A stretch of DNA of 64,000 bases, taken from the NCBI RefSeq assembly GCF_046773475.1, contig NZ_CP177239.1, forward strand, positions 2,294,001 to 2,358,000, written 5' to 3'. How positions within the stretch are numbered: position 1 is the first letter of the stretch; every line of letters begins with the position of its first letter. The notes beneath the pieces are model-generated. The model searched no databases. It saw only the letters and a list, made by a program, of their open reading frames with translations, and was not told the DNA's origin. The position numbers and the translations under genes are program-made. The DNA comes from Nitratireductor aquimarinus (lineage in GTDB: Bacteria > Pseudomonadota > Alphaproteobacteria > Rhizobiales > Rhizobiaceae). Below, in pieces: positions 1 through 7,503 of this stretch.

Positions 1-11
1 GCTACTATTCT

Positions 12-860
12 ATGAGAAAAATGCTGCACCGCAACAAGGCAATCCTTGCAATCATTTTGACGCTTGCATCAATACCTGCAGCGGCAGAAGAAGCGACGCC
101 ACCAGCCTTCACGGATCCAAAGCAGCAGCTGTCAAAACCGGATATTTCATCGCTTTCCAGACTGCGTTTTCTCACAACGGTCGATTTTTATCCGTTCAAT
201 TATCTGGACGAGGAAAACCGGATCAGTGGCGTTCACATCGATCTCGTTCGACAGATATGCGGCGTGCTCGGCATCTCGGAACGATGCCAGATACAGGCGC
301 TGCCATGGAATGAAATCGGTCCGGCGATTGAAAACAGTCGCGCCGAAGCCGTCATCGCCGGACTGGCGATCACCGAGGAGAACCGCGAGCGCTATCTTTT
401 CTCGCGCCCCTATCTGCGTTTTCCGGCAAGGCTTGTGACGCTTCGCTCGGCCCCTCTGGCCGAACCGCTCCATGAAGCGCTGAAGGGCAAGCGCATCGGC
501 GTCATGGATGAAACCGCCCACGAACTCATGCTGCGCGACCTTTTCACGGAGGTGCAAAGCGTCGTCTACACGCGAAACGACTGGCTCCACGAAGATCTGA
601 AATCCGGGAAGATCGATGGCATATTCGGCGACGGGGTGAAGCTGGGCTATTGGCTGGCGAGCAGGGATGCGCAGGACTGCTGCGTCTTTTCCGGAGGCGC
701 CTATTTCGCACCCGAATATCTCGGTCAGGGCCTTGCCGTGGCGGTTCCGAAGGACATGCCGCAACTCGTCGAAGCCATCGACTTCGCATTGCAGAGCATG
801 AATGCGACCGGCGGCTTCACCCACACCTATCTGCGATACTTCCCGGTCGACTTCTACTAG
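12..860 (+). CDS. Periplasmic amino-acid-type solute-binding protein (SBP family 3)
   Basis: This 282-residue protein is probably exported: a Lys/Arg-rich start is followed by a hydrophobic stretch and an Ala-rich cleavage region near residues 24-26. The rest has the bacterial family 3 solute-binding layout, with the early motif FYPFNYLDEENRISGVHIDL, then PWNEIGPAIE and the hinge-type motif KGKRIGVMDET. Family members bind polar amino acids or related small solutes for ABC importers, but no permease or ATPase gene is adjacent. The ligand is therefore unknown. The start could also be the second ATG at 21, because only 11 bases precede the gene in the window and no ribosome binding site can be judged. 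Confidence 0.8.
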   Translation: MRKMLHRNKAILAIILTLASIPAAAEEATPPAFTDPKQQLSKPDISSLSRLRFLTTVDFYPFNYLDEENRISGVHIDLVRQICGVLGISERCQIQALPWNEIGPAIENSRAEAVIAGLAITEENRERYLFSRPYLRFPARLVTLRSAPLAEPLHEALKGKRIGVMDETAHELMLRDLFTEVQSVVYTRNDWLHEDLKSGKIDGIFGDGVKLGYWLASRDAQDCCVFSGGAYFAPEYLGQGLAVAVPKDMPQLVEAIDFALQSMNATGGFTHTYLRYFPVDFY

Positions 861-874
861 GGGTGCATTGTGAT

Positions 875-1696
875 CTAACGTCGGCGAAGGCTGCGGAACG
901 GCAGCACCAGCATCCACACGAGCTGCGCCGTGAAACTGCCGCGATAGTCCGACAGGCCGATCTCGATGTCGTCATGCCCGCGCTTCGGCTGCGCGATATA
1001 GGTGCCGAAAAGGCGATCCCAGAACGGAAAATTGAACCCGTAATTGGAATCCGTCTCCCGCCTTATGGTCGAGTGATGCACGCGGTGCATGTCCGGCGTC
1101 ACCAGCACAAGACGCAGGATCCGGTCGAGACCGAGCGGGATTTTCACATTGGAATGGTTGAACATGGCCGTGCCGTTGAGCACGATCTCAAACAGGAGAA
1201 CGGCCAGAACCGGCGCGCCCAGCAGCACCACGATCGCCGCTTTCCAGAGCATGGAGACGACAATCTCCAGCGGATGGAAGCGCAGCCCCGTGGTCACGTC
1301 GAAACCATTGTCGGCGTGGTGCATGCGGTGGATGCGCCATAGAAGCGGGATCTTGTGGCTTGCCACATGCTCCAGCCAAACGGCGAAATCCAGAATGATG
1401 AATGAGATGACGCCGGCAAGAAGCGGATGGACGCCAAGGGCATGAAAAAGCCCCCAGCCCTCCGCCTCGGCCCACATGGCGGCCCCCACGGCGGCGGCGG
1501 GAAACACCACCCGCATCATCGCAGACGAGATCAACACCATTGAAAGATTGGCAAACCATCGGCGCGATTTCAGCGCGCCGACCATTTCGGGTCGCTCGAG
1601 CCGCGGCGACCACAACTCGTAAAGCGCCATGATCGAAAAGATGCCGACAAAGGCGAAGAGGCGGATGGCCGCTTCGGAGAAGAGAAAAGAAGTCAT
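875..1696 (-). CDS. Sterol desaturase / fatty acid hydroxylase family membrane protein
   Basis: The protein has 273 residues and several hydrophobic segments. It carries the histidine clusters of the membrane di-iron hydroxylase superfamily: HVASHK, then HRMHHAD, then MHRVHHS in the C-terminal half. Known members hydroxylate or desaturate lipids at the inner membrane. The substrate cannot be read from the sequence; bacterial members act on fatty acids, carotenoids or hopanoid-like lipids. It converges on the upstream binding-protein gene with only 14 bases between the two stop codons. A TerB-like gene lies upstream on the same strand. The family call is firm, the substrate is not. Confidence 0.85.
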   Translation of the reverse strand: MTSFLFSEAAIRLFAFVGIFSIMALYELWSPRLERPEMVGALKSRRWFANLSMVLISSAMMRVVFPAAAVGAAMWAEAEGWGLFHALGVHPLLAGVISFIILDFAVWLEHVASHKIPLLWRIHRMHHADNGFDVTTGLRFHPLEIVVSMLWKAAIVVLLGAPVLAVLLFEIVLNGTAMFNHSNVKIPLGLDRILRLVLVTPDMHRVHHSTIRRETDSNYGFNFPFWDRLFGTYIAQPKRGHDDIEIGLSDYRGSFTAQLVWMLVLPFRSLRRR

Positions 1697-1758
1697 GCCG
1701 CCATTATTCCGTAGCGCCGTTCAAACGCCAGTCACATGCGCTTGAACGGCCATATGTG

Positions 1759-2172
1759 TCAGCCGAGCGCCCGCTTGCGCGCCTGCGCCGTGCGCTCGAT
1801 GGCGGCGGCGACCAGCGGCTCCAGATGCAGCCTGCTGCGCACGATGTGCAGCAGGCGCTTTTCTTCCGGTTCCACATGCCGGTCTGCTGCGACAACCTCG
1901 ACAGCCAGCGCATAGGCGGTGTCGTGCAGCCTGGCAGGCACGGTGTCGCGCACGGCGTTCAGAATACGCTCAAGCCCGTCATCTTCCTGAAGGATCTGCT
2001 GGCACTGCCGCGCCACCTCGATAATCCGGTTGTCGTCGAACTCCTGAAAAACCGGCCAGGAGCGGATCGTGTCGCCGATAATGGCAAGTTCCGCATCGGT
2101 CATGTCGCGGTCGGCGGCCGACATGACGACCATCAGGTAAATCAGGGCTTCGTGGGCGGACGGCTGCGCCAT
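1759..2172 (-). CDS. TerB-like (tellurite resistance TerB family) protein
   Basis: This soluble alpha-helical protein has 137 residues and the TerB-like acidic helix pattern: MSAADRDMTDAELAIIGDTI in the first half and VVAADRHVEPEEKRLL in the second. These two similar Asp-rich helices are the hallmark of the fold, and they bind metal in characterised relatives. An upstream in-frame codon at 2226 exists, but the ATG at 2172 is preceded by a GGAG sequence at proper distance, so it is chosen. No other ter genes are nearby, so a link to tellurite resistance should not be assumed. It is more likely a general stress or metal-sensing protein. Confidence 0.7.
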   Translation of the reverse strand: MAQPSAHEALIYLMVVMSAADRDMTDAELAIIGDTIRSWPVFQEFDDNRIIEVARQCQQILQEDDGLERILNAVRDTVPARLHDTAYALAVEVVAADRHVEPEEKRLLHIVRSRLHLEPLVAAAIERTAQARKRALG

Positions 2173-2318
2173 CTTGTTCTCCGCTATCACAATAAGGGAG
2201 CCTGAAAGTAGGTAGCCGGGCGTCATGCCGCAATGAAAAATCGTCGCTTCGATTGACGCACCGGCTGAGCCGCCTTACAGGCTTGGCCCTTGATCGAAAC
2301 GAAATTCTGGAAAGCGAC

Positions 2319-3977
2319 ATGACGACGGCAAGCCAGGACGCGCTTGAATTGACGCCCGAAGTGATTGAGGCCGCAGCCGAGAGCAAGGCGTGGCCCTTCG
2401 AAGAGGCGCGCAAAATCGTCAAACGCTACGAAGGCGGCTTCCCCGAAACCGTGCTCTTCGAGACGGGCTACGGCCCCTCGGGCCTGCCGCATATCGGCAC
2501 TTTCGGCGAAGTGGCCCGCACCTCCATGGTGCGCCATGCCTTCCGCGTGCTCACCGAAGACAGGATCAAGACCAAGATCCTGTGCTTCTCCGATGACATG
2601 GACGGCCTGCGCAAGGTGCCGGACAATGTGCCCAACAAGGAGATGCTGCGAACGCATCTGGGCAAGCCGCTGACAAAGGTGCCGGACCCGTTCTCCAACG
2701 AATACCCATCCTTCGGCGCGGCCAACAATGCGCGGCTTCGCGCGTTCCTCGACCGGTTCGGCTTCGACTACGAGTTCGCCTCCTCGACCGAGTACTACGC
2801 CGCCGGCCGCTTCGACGAAATGCTGCTCACCATGCTCGAGCGCTACGATGCGGTGATGGACATCATGCTGCCATCGCTGCGTGAGGAGCGCGCGCAGACC
2901 TATTCGCCCTTCCTGCCCATCCACCCGAAGACGGGCGTGGTGATGCAGGTCGCTCTGGAAGAGCGCAAGCTCGACGCAGGCAGCATTGTCTGGCGCGATC
3001 CCGAAAGCGGCGAATTGTTCGAGACGCCCGTGACCGGCGGCCACTGCAAGCTGCAGTGGAAGCCCGACTGGGCCATGCGCTGGGCCGCGCTGGACGTCGA
3101 TTACGAAATGTCCGGCAAGGATCTGATCGACAGCGTCAAGCTGGCAGCGCAGATCTGCGCAGCACTTGGCAAGAAGCCGCCGGAAGGCTTCAACTACGAA
3201 CTGTTCCTGGACGAGAACGGCCAGAAGATCTCCAAGTCCAAGGGCAATGGCCTGACCATCGACGAGTGGCTCGCCTATGCCCCGACCGAGAGCCTCTCGC
3301 TTTACATGTTCCAGAAGCCGAAAGCGGCCAAGAAGCTCTATTTCGACGTGATCCCGCGCGCGGTGGACGAGTATTACACCTTCCTGTCGGCCTATGACCG
3401 TCAGGACTGGAAGAACCGTCTGGGCAACCCGGTCTGGCACATCCATGACGGCACACCGCCGGAAATCGAACTGCCGGTGCCGTTTGCGCTGCTGCTCAAT
3501 CTGGTCAGCGCCTCCAACGCGCAGAACACGGACGTTCTGTGGGGCTTCATCTCGCGCTATGCGCCCGGCGTCACGCCGCAGACGCATCCCGAGCTGGACC
3601 GTCTCACCGGCTATGCGCTGCGTTACTTCGAGGATTTCGTGAAGCCGTCCAAGGCGTTCCGCGCGCCCGACGAGGTCGAGCGCGAGGCGCTTGCCGGCAT
3701 CAACGAAGCCCTTGGCGCACTGCCGGCCGACGCCGATGGCGAAGCCATCCAGAACGCCATTCTGGATGTGGCGCGCGGCATCGAGCGGTATCAGGATCAC
3801 AAGCGCAAGAGCCCGAATGGCGGGCCGGGTGTCTCGGTCGCCTTCTTCCAGATGCTCTATCAGGTGCTTCTGGGCCAGGAACGCGGCCCCCGCTTCGGTT
3901 CCTTCGCAGCGCTTTACGGCATCGCCGAAACGCGCGGCCTCATCACTGCCGCGCTCAACGACGAGCTGTCGGCCTGA
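2319..3977 (+). CDS. lysK: Lysine--tRNA ligase, class I
   Basis: This 552-residue enzyme charges tRNA-Lys with lysine. It belongs to the class I form found in archaea and many alphaproteobacteria, not the common class II LysS. The Rossmann-fold signatures are visible: a HIGH-type motif, PSGLPHIGTF, near residues 52-61, and a KMSKS-type motif, KISKSKG, near residue 303. The ATG at 2319 is preceded by GGAAAG at good spacing and gives the normal family N-terminus. An upstream in-frame start at 2253 would add 22 unlikely residues. The gene stands alone and converges on the thermonuclease-like gene. Confidence 0.95.
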   Translation: MTTASQDALELTPEVIEAAAESKAWPFEEARKIVKRYEGGFPETVLFETGYGPSGLPHIGTFGEVARTSMVRHAFRVLTEDRIKTKILCFSDDMDGLRKVPDNVPNKEMLRTHLGKPLTKVPDPFSNEYPSFGAANNARLRAFLDRFGFDYEFASSTEYYAAGRFDEMLLTMLERYDAVMDIMLPSLREERAQTYSPFLPIHPKTGVVMQVALEERKLDAGSIVWRDPESGELFETPVTGGHCKLQWKPDWAMRWAALDVDYEMSGKDLIDSVKLAAQICAALGKKPPEGFNYELFLDENGQKISKSKGNGLTIDEWLAYAPTESLSLYMFQKPKAAKKLYFDVIPRAVDEYYTFLSAYDRQDWKNRLGNPVWHIHDGTPPEIELPVPFALLLNLVSASNAQNTDVLWGFISRYAPGVTPQTHPELDRLTGYALRYFEDFVKPSKAFRAPDEVEREALAGINEALGALPADADGEAIQNAILDVARGIERYQDHKRKSPNGGPGVSVAFFQMLYQVLLGQERGPRFGSFAALYGIAETRGLITAALNDELSA

Positions 3978-3986
3978 CAAACGGAT

Positions 3987-4037
3987 CTGGCCTTTTCGCG
4001 CTCCCTGAGTCGCGCTTCTTGAGCGGGAAGAGGCCAG
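3987..4037. terminator. Possible bidirectional terminator between converging genes
   Basis: Between the stops of lysK and the thermonuclease-like gene, CTGGCC at 3987-3992 faces GGCCAG at 4032-4037, with more partial pairing inside. Runs of T follow in each direction. It fits a shared terminator, but the stem is interrupted. Confidence 0.35.
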
Positions 4038-4055
4038 TCCCTTCAAGATCTCGGA

Positions 4056-4676
4056 TTACGAGCCGGAAGGCCCGCCGCTGAATATGCCCTTGCCGGCATT
4101 GCGGGCCGCCTTCGCCTCTTCGGCGTAAGGGCCATCTGGGCTTGCGAGCGCCCAGCCATTTTCCACCAGCCAGCTGCCCACATCGTAACCGGCGAGCGAA
4201 CAGCGCATCGGCGCATCGCTCTCATTATCGGAAGCAGCTTCGCCCGCCGCCCCGCCTTCCGCATGGCACTCCAGCGCGCGCCCGCGAAGCCAATAGCGAA
4301 ACGCCGTGCGCGCCCGCTTGCCGCAAAGCCAGGCCCCGCCGCTGCTCGCATCACAGGACTGGTCCGCGCCGATGACGCGGATGCCGGCAATCGTGATGGT
4401 GCGTCCTTCGGATTCGAACATGCCCGCCGCAATGGCGACAGGCCGATAATAGAGCGTGTCCTGCGGCTTGGGCTCGGGAGCGGGGCCTGCAAGCACGCTG
4501 AGCGGCTCGCGGGGCTGCGCCCGTTCAAGCCCGGTGGAATCGATCGGCGGCGGCGCGACAAGCTCCGGCGCGATGACACGCGGCTGCCGGCGCTCCTGCG
4601 CCTGCGCGGAACCGGGCGTCAGGAGTGCAGCAGCGCCAGAAAGAAGCGCCAGTGAAAGAACGCCTGCCCTCTTCAT
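4056..4676 (-). CDS. Thermonuclease (SNase)-fold family protein, exported
   Basis: The protein has 206 residues, a signal peptide (hydrophobic residues 5-20, Ala-rich cleavage near SAQAQE), a proline-rich linker, and a C-terminal staphylococcal-nuclease-like domain. The domain is recognised by RTITIAGIRVIGADQSC, a conserved Cys pair, and the ending SWLVENGWALASPDGPYAEE. Family members are secreted Ca-dependent nucleases, but the usual D-x-P-E catalytic motif after the first strands is not visible here; GADQSCD occupies that place. Nuclease activity is doubtful. The ATG overlaps the stop of the upstream S24-type regulator in a TAATG junction, so the two are translationally coupled. Confidence 0.7.
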   Translation of the reverse strand: MKRAGVLSLALLSGAAALLTPGSAQAQERRQPRVIAPELVAPPPIDSTGLERAQPREPLSVLAGPAPEPKPQDTLYYRPVAIAAGMFESEGRTITIAGIRVIGADQSCDASSGGAWLCGKRARTAFRYWLRGRALECHAEGGAAGEAASDNESDAPMRCSLAGYDVGSWLVENGWALASPDGPYAEEAKAARNAGKGIFSGGPSGS

Positions 4677-5323
4677 TACTGGCTCGCCCACACGATACGC
4701 GCCATCCATTCCATCTGCGCTATCTCGATCACACGATTGGGATGTTCGGGGTTCAGCGAAAGCAGTTCGACCTGCTCGCTCGTCTGCCGCAGCAGAACCT
4801 TGGCCATGACCTCGCCGCCCGCCGTCTTGACCACCACACGATCGCCACGCCGTAAGCGGGCCGTGGGATCGACGATCAGCGTGTCGCCGTCACGATAGAG
4901 CGGCATCATGGATTCACCCTGCACCTGAAGCGCATAAGCGCCTTCGCGCGCCGCGCCCGGCAAATCCACCTGCTCCCAGCCCTCGCCGAGCGGGAACCCG
5001 GCATCGTCGAAGAAACCGCCGGCGCCCGCCTGCGCAAAGCCGATCAGAGGCACGCTGGACGGTGGATTTCCATAAGGTTCGGTGGGCCTAGCGTCACGCT
5101 GCAGAAGCGCAAAGAACTCCGACAGCGTCGTGCCCGTGGCAAGCATGATCTTCGACAGGGATTCGGTTGACGGCCAGCGCGGGCGTCCATCGGCTGAAAG
5201 GCGCTTCGACTTGTTGAAGGCAGTCGAATCCAGGCCTGCCTTCCGGGCCAGACCGGAGGCGGAAAGCGAGTGACGCGCCGCCAGCGCGTCTATGGCTGCC
5301 CAGACCTTGTCGTGCGAAAGCAC
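4676..5323 (-). CDS. HTH / S24 (LexA-like) family transcriptional regulator
   Basis: This 215-residue protein has an N-terminal helix-turn-helix (SASGLARKAGLDSTAFNKSK) and a C-terminal S24 peptidase-like domain with the serine motif ALQVQGESMMPLYRDGDTLIVD and a downstream Lys-containing strand, RGDRVVVKTAGGEVMAK. In LexA and phage CI this Ser-Lys pair mediates self-cleavage; whether this protein cleaves itself is unknown. The GTG at 5323 is chosen as start because GGAAGG lies about 9 bases ahead of it and it gives the N-terminus MLSHDK. The ATG at 5332 would directly abut that ribosome binding site. A palindrome just upstream suggests autoregulation. No phage genes surround it. Confidence 0.8.
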   Translation of the reverse strand: MLSHDKVWAAIDALAARHSLSASGLARKAGLDSTAFNKSKRLSADGRPRWPSTESLSKIMLATGTTLSEFFALLQRDARPTEPYGNPPSSVPLIGFAQAGAGGFFDDAGFPLGEGWEQVDLPGAAREGAYALQVQGESMMPLYRDGDTLIVDPTARLRRGDRVVVKTAGGEVMAKVLLRQTSEQVELLSLNPEHPNRVIEIAQMEWMARIVWASQ

Positions 5324-5349
5324 GCGACACATCCTTCCGGTATCAAAGG

Positions 5350-5369
5350 GACAGGAAAATATACCTGTC
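5350..5369. promoter_or_regulatory. Palindromic operator candidate for the S24-type regulator
   Basis: GACAGG and CCTGTC form perfect 6-bp arms around an 8-bp AT-only centre. The site lies 26 bases ahead of the GTG start of the S24-type regulator, where a CI- or LexA-like repressor would bind its own promoter. Confidence 0.5.
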
Positions 5370-5510
5370 TTTTGCTTTTAGCGCCGGCGGCAGGGCTTGT
5401 CCACAAACCCATGCTTGCCGCCACACGCGCCACACCCGCAAATTAAGCCGACTTACTATCAAGTGACATTGCGGGCTTCCCTGCACCATGCAGGGGGCAT
5501 CACGTCACGG

Positions 5511-6095
5511 TCAGCGCGGAGCGCGCTTGGCCAGAATACGCTGCAGTGTGCGGCGATGCATGTTCAAACGCCGCGCCGTTTCCGAAACGTTGCGGTCGCA
5601 CATCTCGTAAACCCGCTGGATATGCTCCCAGCGCACGCGGTCGGCGGACATCGGATTTTCCGGCGGCGCAACCTTTTCGCCCGACTGCCGCGTCAGGGCG
5701 GCGTAGATGTCGTCGGCATCGGCAGGCTTTGCCAGATAATCGACAGCGCCAAGTTTCACCGCCGTCACGGCCGTGGCGATGTTGCCATAACCGGTCAGAA
5801 TGACCGTCCGCGCATCCTTGCGCTTTTCACGGATGGTGGCCACCACGTCGAGGCCATTGCCATCGGCAAGGCGCATGTCGACCACGGCGAAAGCCGGCGG
5901 CGTGGCCCTTGCGCGCGCAACGGCTTCTTCCACGCTCTCGGCCGTTTCCACCGTGAAACCACGGCTTTCCATCGCCCGCGCCAGACGCGTCAGAAAGGGT
6001 TTGTCATCGTCAACGATGAGAAGGGAGCGGTCTTCGCCCAGAGCGGCGTCCGGGTCTTCCACGGTGTCGCTTGTCATATCCAACACGTTCAGCAC
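5511..6095 (-). CDS. actR: ActR/RegA/PrrA-type redox response regulator
   Basis: This is a 194-residue response regulator. The receiver domain begins with SLLIVDDDKPFLTRLARAME, and the phosphoacceptor is Asp73 in VVDMRLADG. The C-terminal Fis-type helix-turn-helix includes CDRNVSETARRLNMHRRTLQ, almost invariant in RegA orthologues. It receives phosphate from the ActS/RegB kinase encoded 35 bases upstream on the same strand and controls genes for respiration, CO2 or N2 fixation and acid tolerance in related bacteria. The GTG at 6095 is preceded by AGGAAG at good spacing; an ATG at 6077 is the alternative. The pair is probably co-transcribed. Confidence 0.93.
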   Translation of the reverse strand: MLNVLDMTSDTVEDPDAALGEDRSLLIVDDDKPFLTRLARAMESRGFTVETAESVEEAVARARATPPAFAVVDMRLADGNGLDVVATIREKRKDARTVILTGYGNIATAVTAVKLGAVDYLAKPADADDIYAALTRQSGEKVAPPENPMSADRVRWEHIQRVYEMCDRNVSETARRLNMHRRTLQRILAKRAPR

Positions 6096-6130
6096 GTTAC
6101 TCTTCCTAGAATCTTTCTAGCCTAAATCTG

Positions 6131-7465
6131 TCAGCTTTCCAATTTAGGACTATTTTCGCCCATTTCCAGATTGTTATCCGGAGCAACAAATACGGCTCTG
6201 GGCCAGATAACCTCGGCATAAGCGCCTTTTCCGCTTTCGGCGAGGTTACCAAAACGAATCTGTGCGCCCGAGCGCTCAAGCAGCGTCTTGGCGATGAACA
6301 GACCAAGCCCGAGCCCGCCGCCACTGCTGGAGCCCGGCGCGCGCTTGGACATATAGGGTTCGCCGATCCGGTCAAGGATTTCAGCCGGGAAGCCGTGTCC
6401 GTCATCGATCACCAGAAGGCCGACCTTGTAGGAATCCCAGTGCCAGCGGATCGTCACGCTCTCTTTCGCGAAGTCGACCGCGTTCTCGACCAGATTGCCA
6501 AGCCCGTAGATCACACCGGGATTGCGCCGCCCCACGGGCTCCGGCCCGTCGGTCACGCCGGGCTCCAGGCGGATATCGATGCCGAAATCGCGATGCGGGG
6601 CCGCCGTTTCCTCGATCAGCGAGGTGAAGGGCTGCCGCGCCATATGCGCCTCGCCCTCCGATGACAGGCTTGTGAGCTGGCGCAGGATCTCGCGGCAGCG
6701 CTCGCTCTGGGTGCGCAGGAGCGTCACATCTTCGCTGAAGCGGTCGTCATTGCCGAGCGCACGCTCCATCTCGCGCGCCACCAGCGCAATGGTGGCAAGC
6801 GGGGTGCCGAGTTCATGCGCGGCGGCAGCAGCCAGACCATCGAGCGCCGAAATATGCTGTTCGCGCTGCAGCACGAGTTCGGTGGCGGCGAGCGCATTGG
6901 CCAGAAGCCGCGCCTCCTTCGCCACCCGGTAGGCATAAACACCCGTAAACGCGATACTCGACACCACGGCGATCCACACGCCGATGATGTAGATCAGGGG
7001 CATCACCAGCTCCGTCCCCGGGAACCAGGGAAGCGGGCGATGGAACACGGCGAGCGCCGTTGTCAGCGCCACCACCAGAAAGCCAAGAAGCGCAGTCCAG
7101 CGCAACGGCAGCGATGTGGCCGAGATCACCACCGGCACCGTCATCAAAAGCGAGAACGGGTTGGTGAGACCGCCCGTCATGTAGAGCAGGCCCGCCAGCT
7201 GAAACGCATCGAATGTAAGAATGCCGAGAGCGGGCAGCGGCGCAAGCCGGTGCGCCACGGAATATCTGAGCGCCAGATGCACGTTGAGCCAGGCGGATGC
7301 CGCGATCAGCGCAAAGCACATGCCCACCGGCAGCGGGAAGTCGAGCCCGAAGGCGACAACGATCACCGCCGCGCTCTGACCGATGATCGCCAGCCAGCGC
7401 AGCTTGATGAGCGTGTTGAGCCGCAGGCCGTGGCTCGGATCGTGTGCCCTGATATCCTCAAGCAT
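6131..7465 (-). CDS. actS: ActS/RegB/PrrB-type redox sensor histidine kinase
   Basis: This membrane-bound sensor kinase has 444 residues. Six or so hydrophobic segments fill the first 190 residues and contain GGLTNPF near residue 98, the RegB quinone-interacting heptapeptide. The H-box AAAAHELGTPL carries the phosphorylated His217. The redox-active cysteine lies in SERCREIL at Cys257, exactly 40 residues after the histidine, as between His225 and Cys265 in Rhodobacter RegB. An ATP-binding domain with DDGHGFP and GLGLGLFIAK follows. The ATG at 7465 is chosen over an upstream start that would overlap hrpB. It signals to ActR, encoded next. Confidence 0.95.
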   Translation of the reverse strand: MLEDIRAHDPSHGLRLNTLIKLRWLAIIGQSAAVIVVAFGLDFPLPVGMCFALIAASAWLNVHLALRYSVAHRLAPLPALGILTFDAFQLAGLLYMTGGLTNPFSLLMTVPVVISATSLPLRWTALLGFLVVALTTALAVFHRPLPWFPGTELVMPLIYIIGVWIAVVSSIAFTGVYAYRVAKEARLLANALAATELVLQREQHISALDGLAAAAAHELGTPLATIALVAREMERALGNDDRFSEDVTLLRTQSERCREILRQLTSLSSEGEAHMARQPFTSLIEETAAPHRDFGIDIRLEPGVTDGPEPVGRRNPGVIYGLGNLVENAVDFAKESVTIRWHWDSYKVGLLVIDDGHGFPAEILDRIGEPYMSKRAPGSSSGGGLGLGLFIAKTLLERSGAQIRFGNLAESGKGAYAEVIWPRAVFVAPDNNLEMGENSPKLES

Positions 7466-7503
7466 GGCGGCGTTATGGGGGAAGTCCGCCCGCACTCCAA
7501 GGA

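Noticed and set aside
2223..4046. Long open frames opposite lysK, and similar ones at 14816-16639, 30231-32030 and 57241-59085
   Set aside because: All are antisense shadows of clearly recognised genes; none has a ribosome binding site or a recognisable domain.
4676..5323. Prophage remnant suggested by a CI/LexA-like regulator
   Set aside because: Neighbours are ordinary chromosomal genes; no integrase, att repeats or phage structural genes are present.
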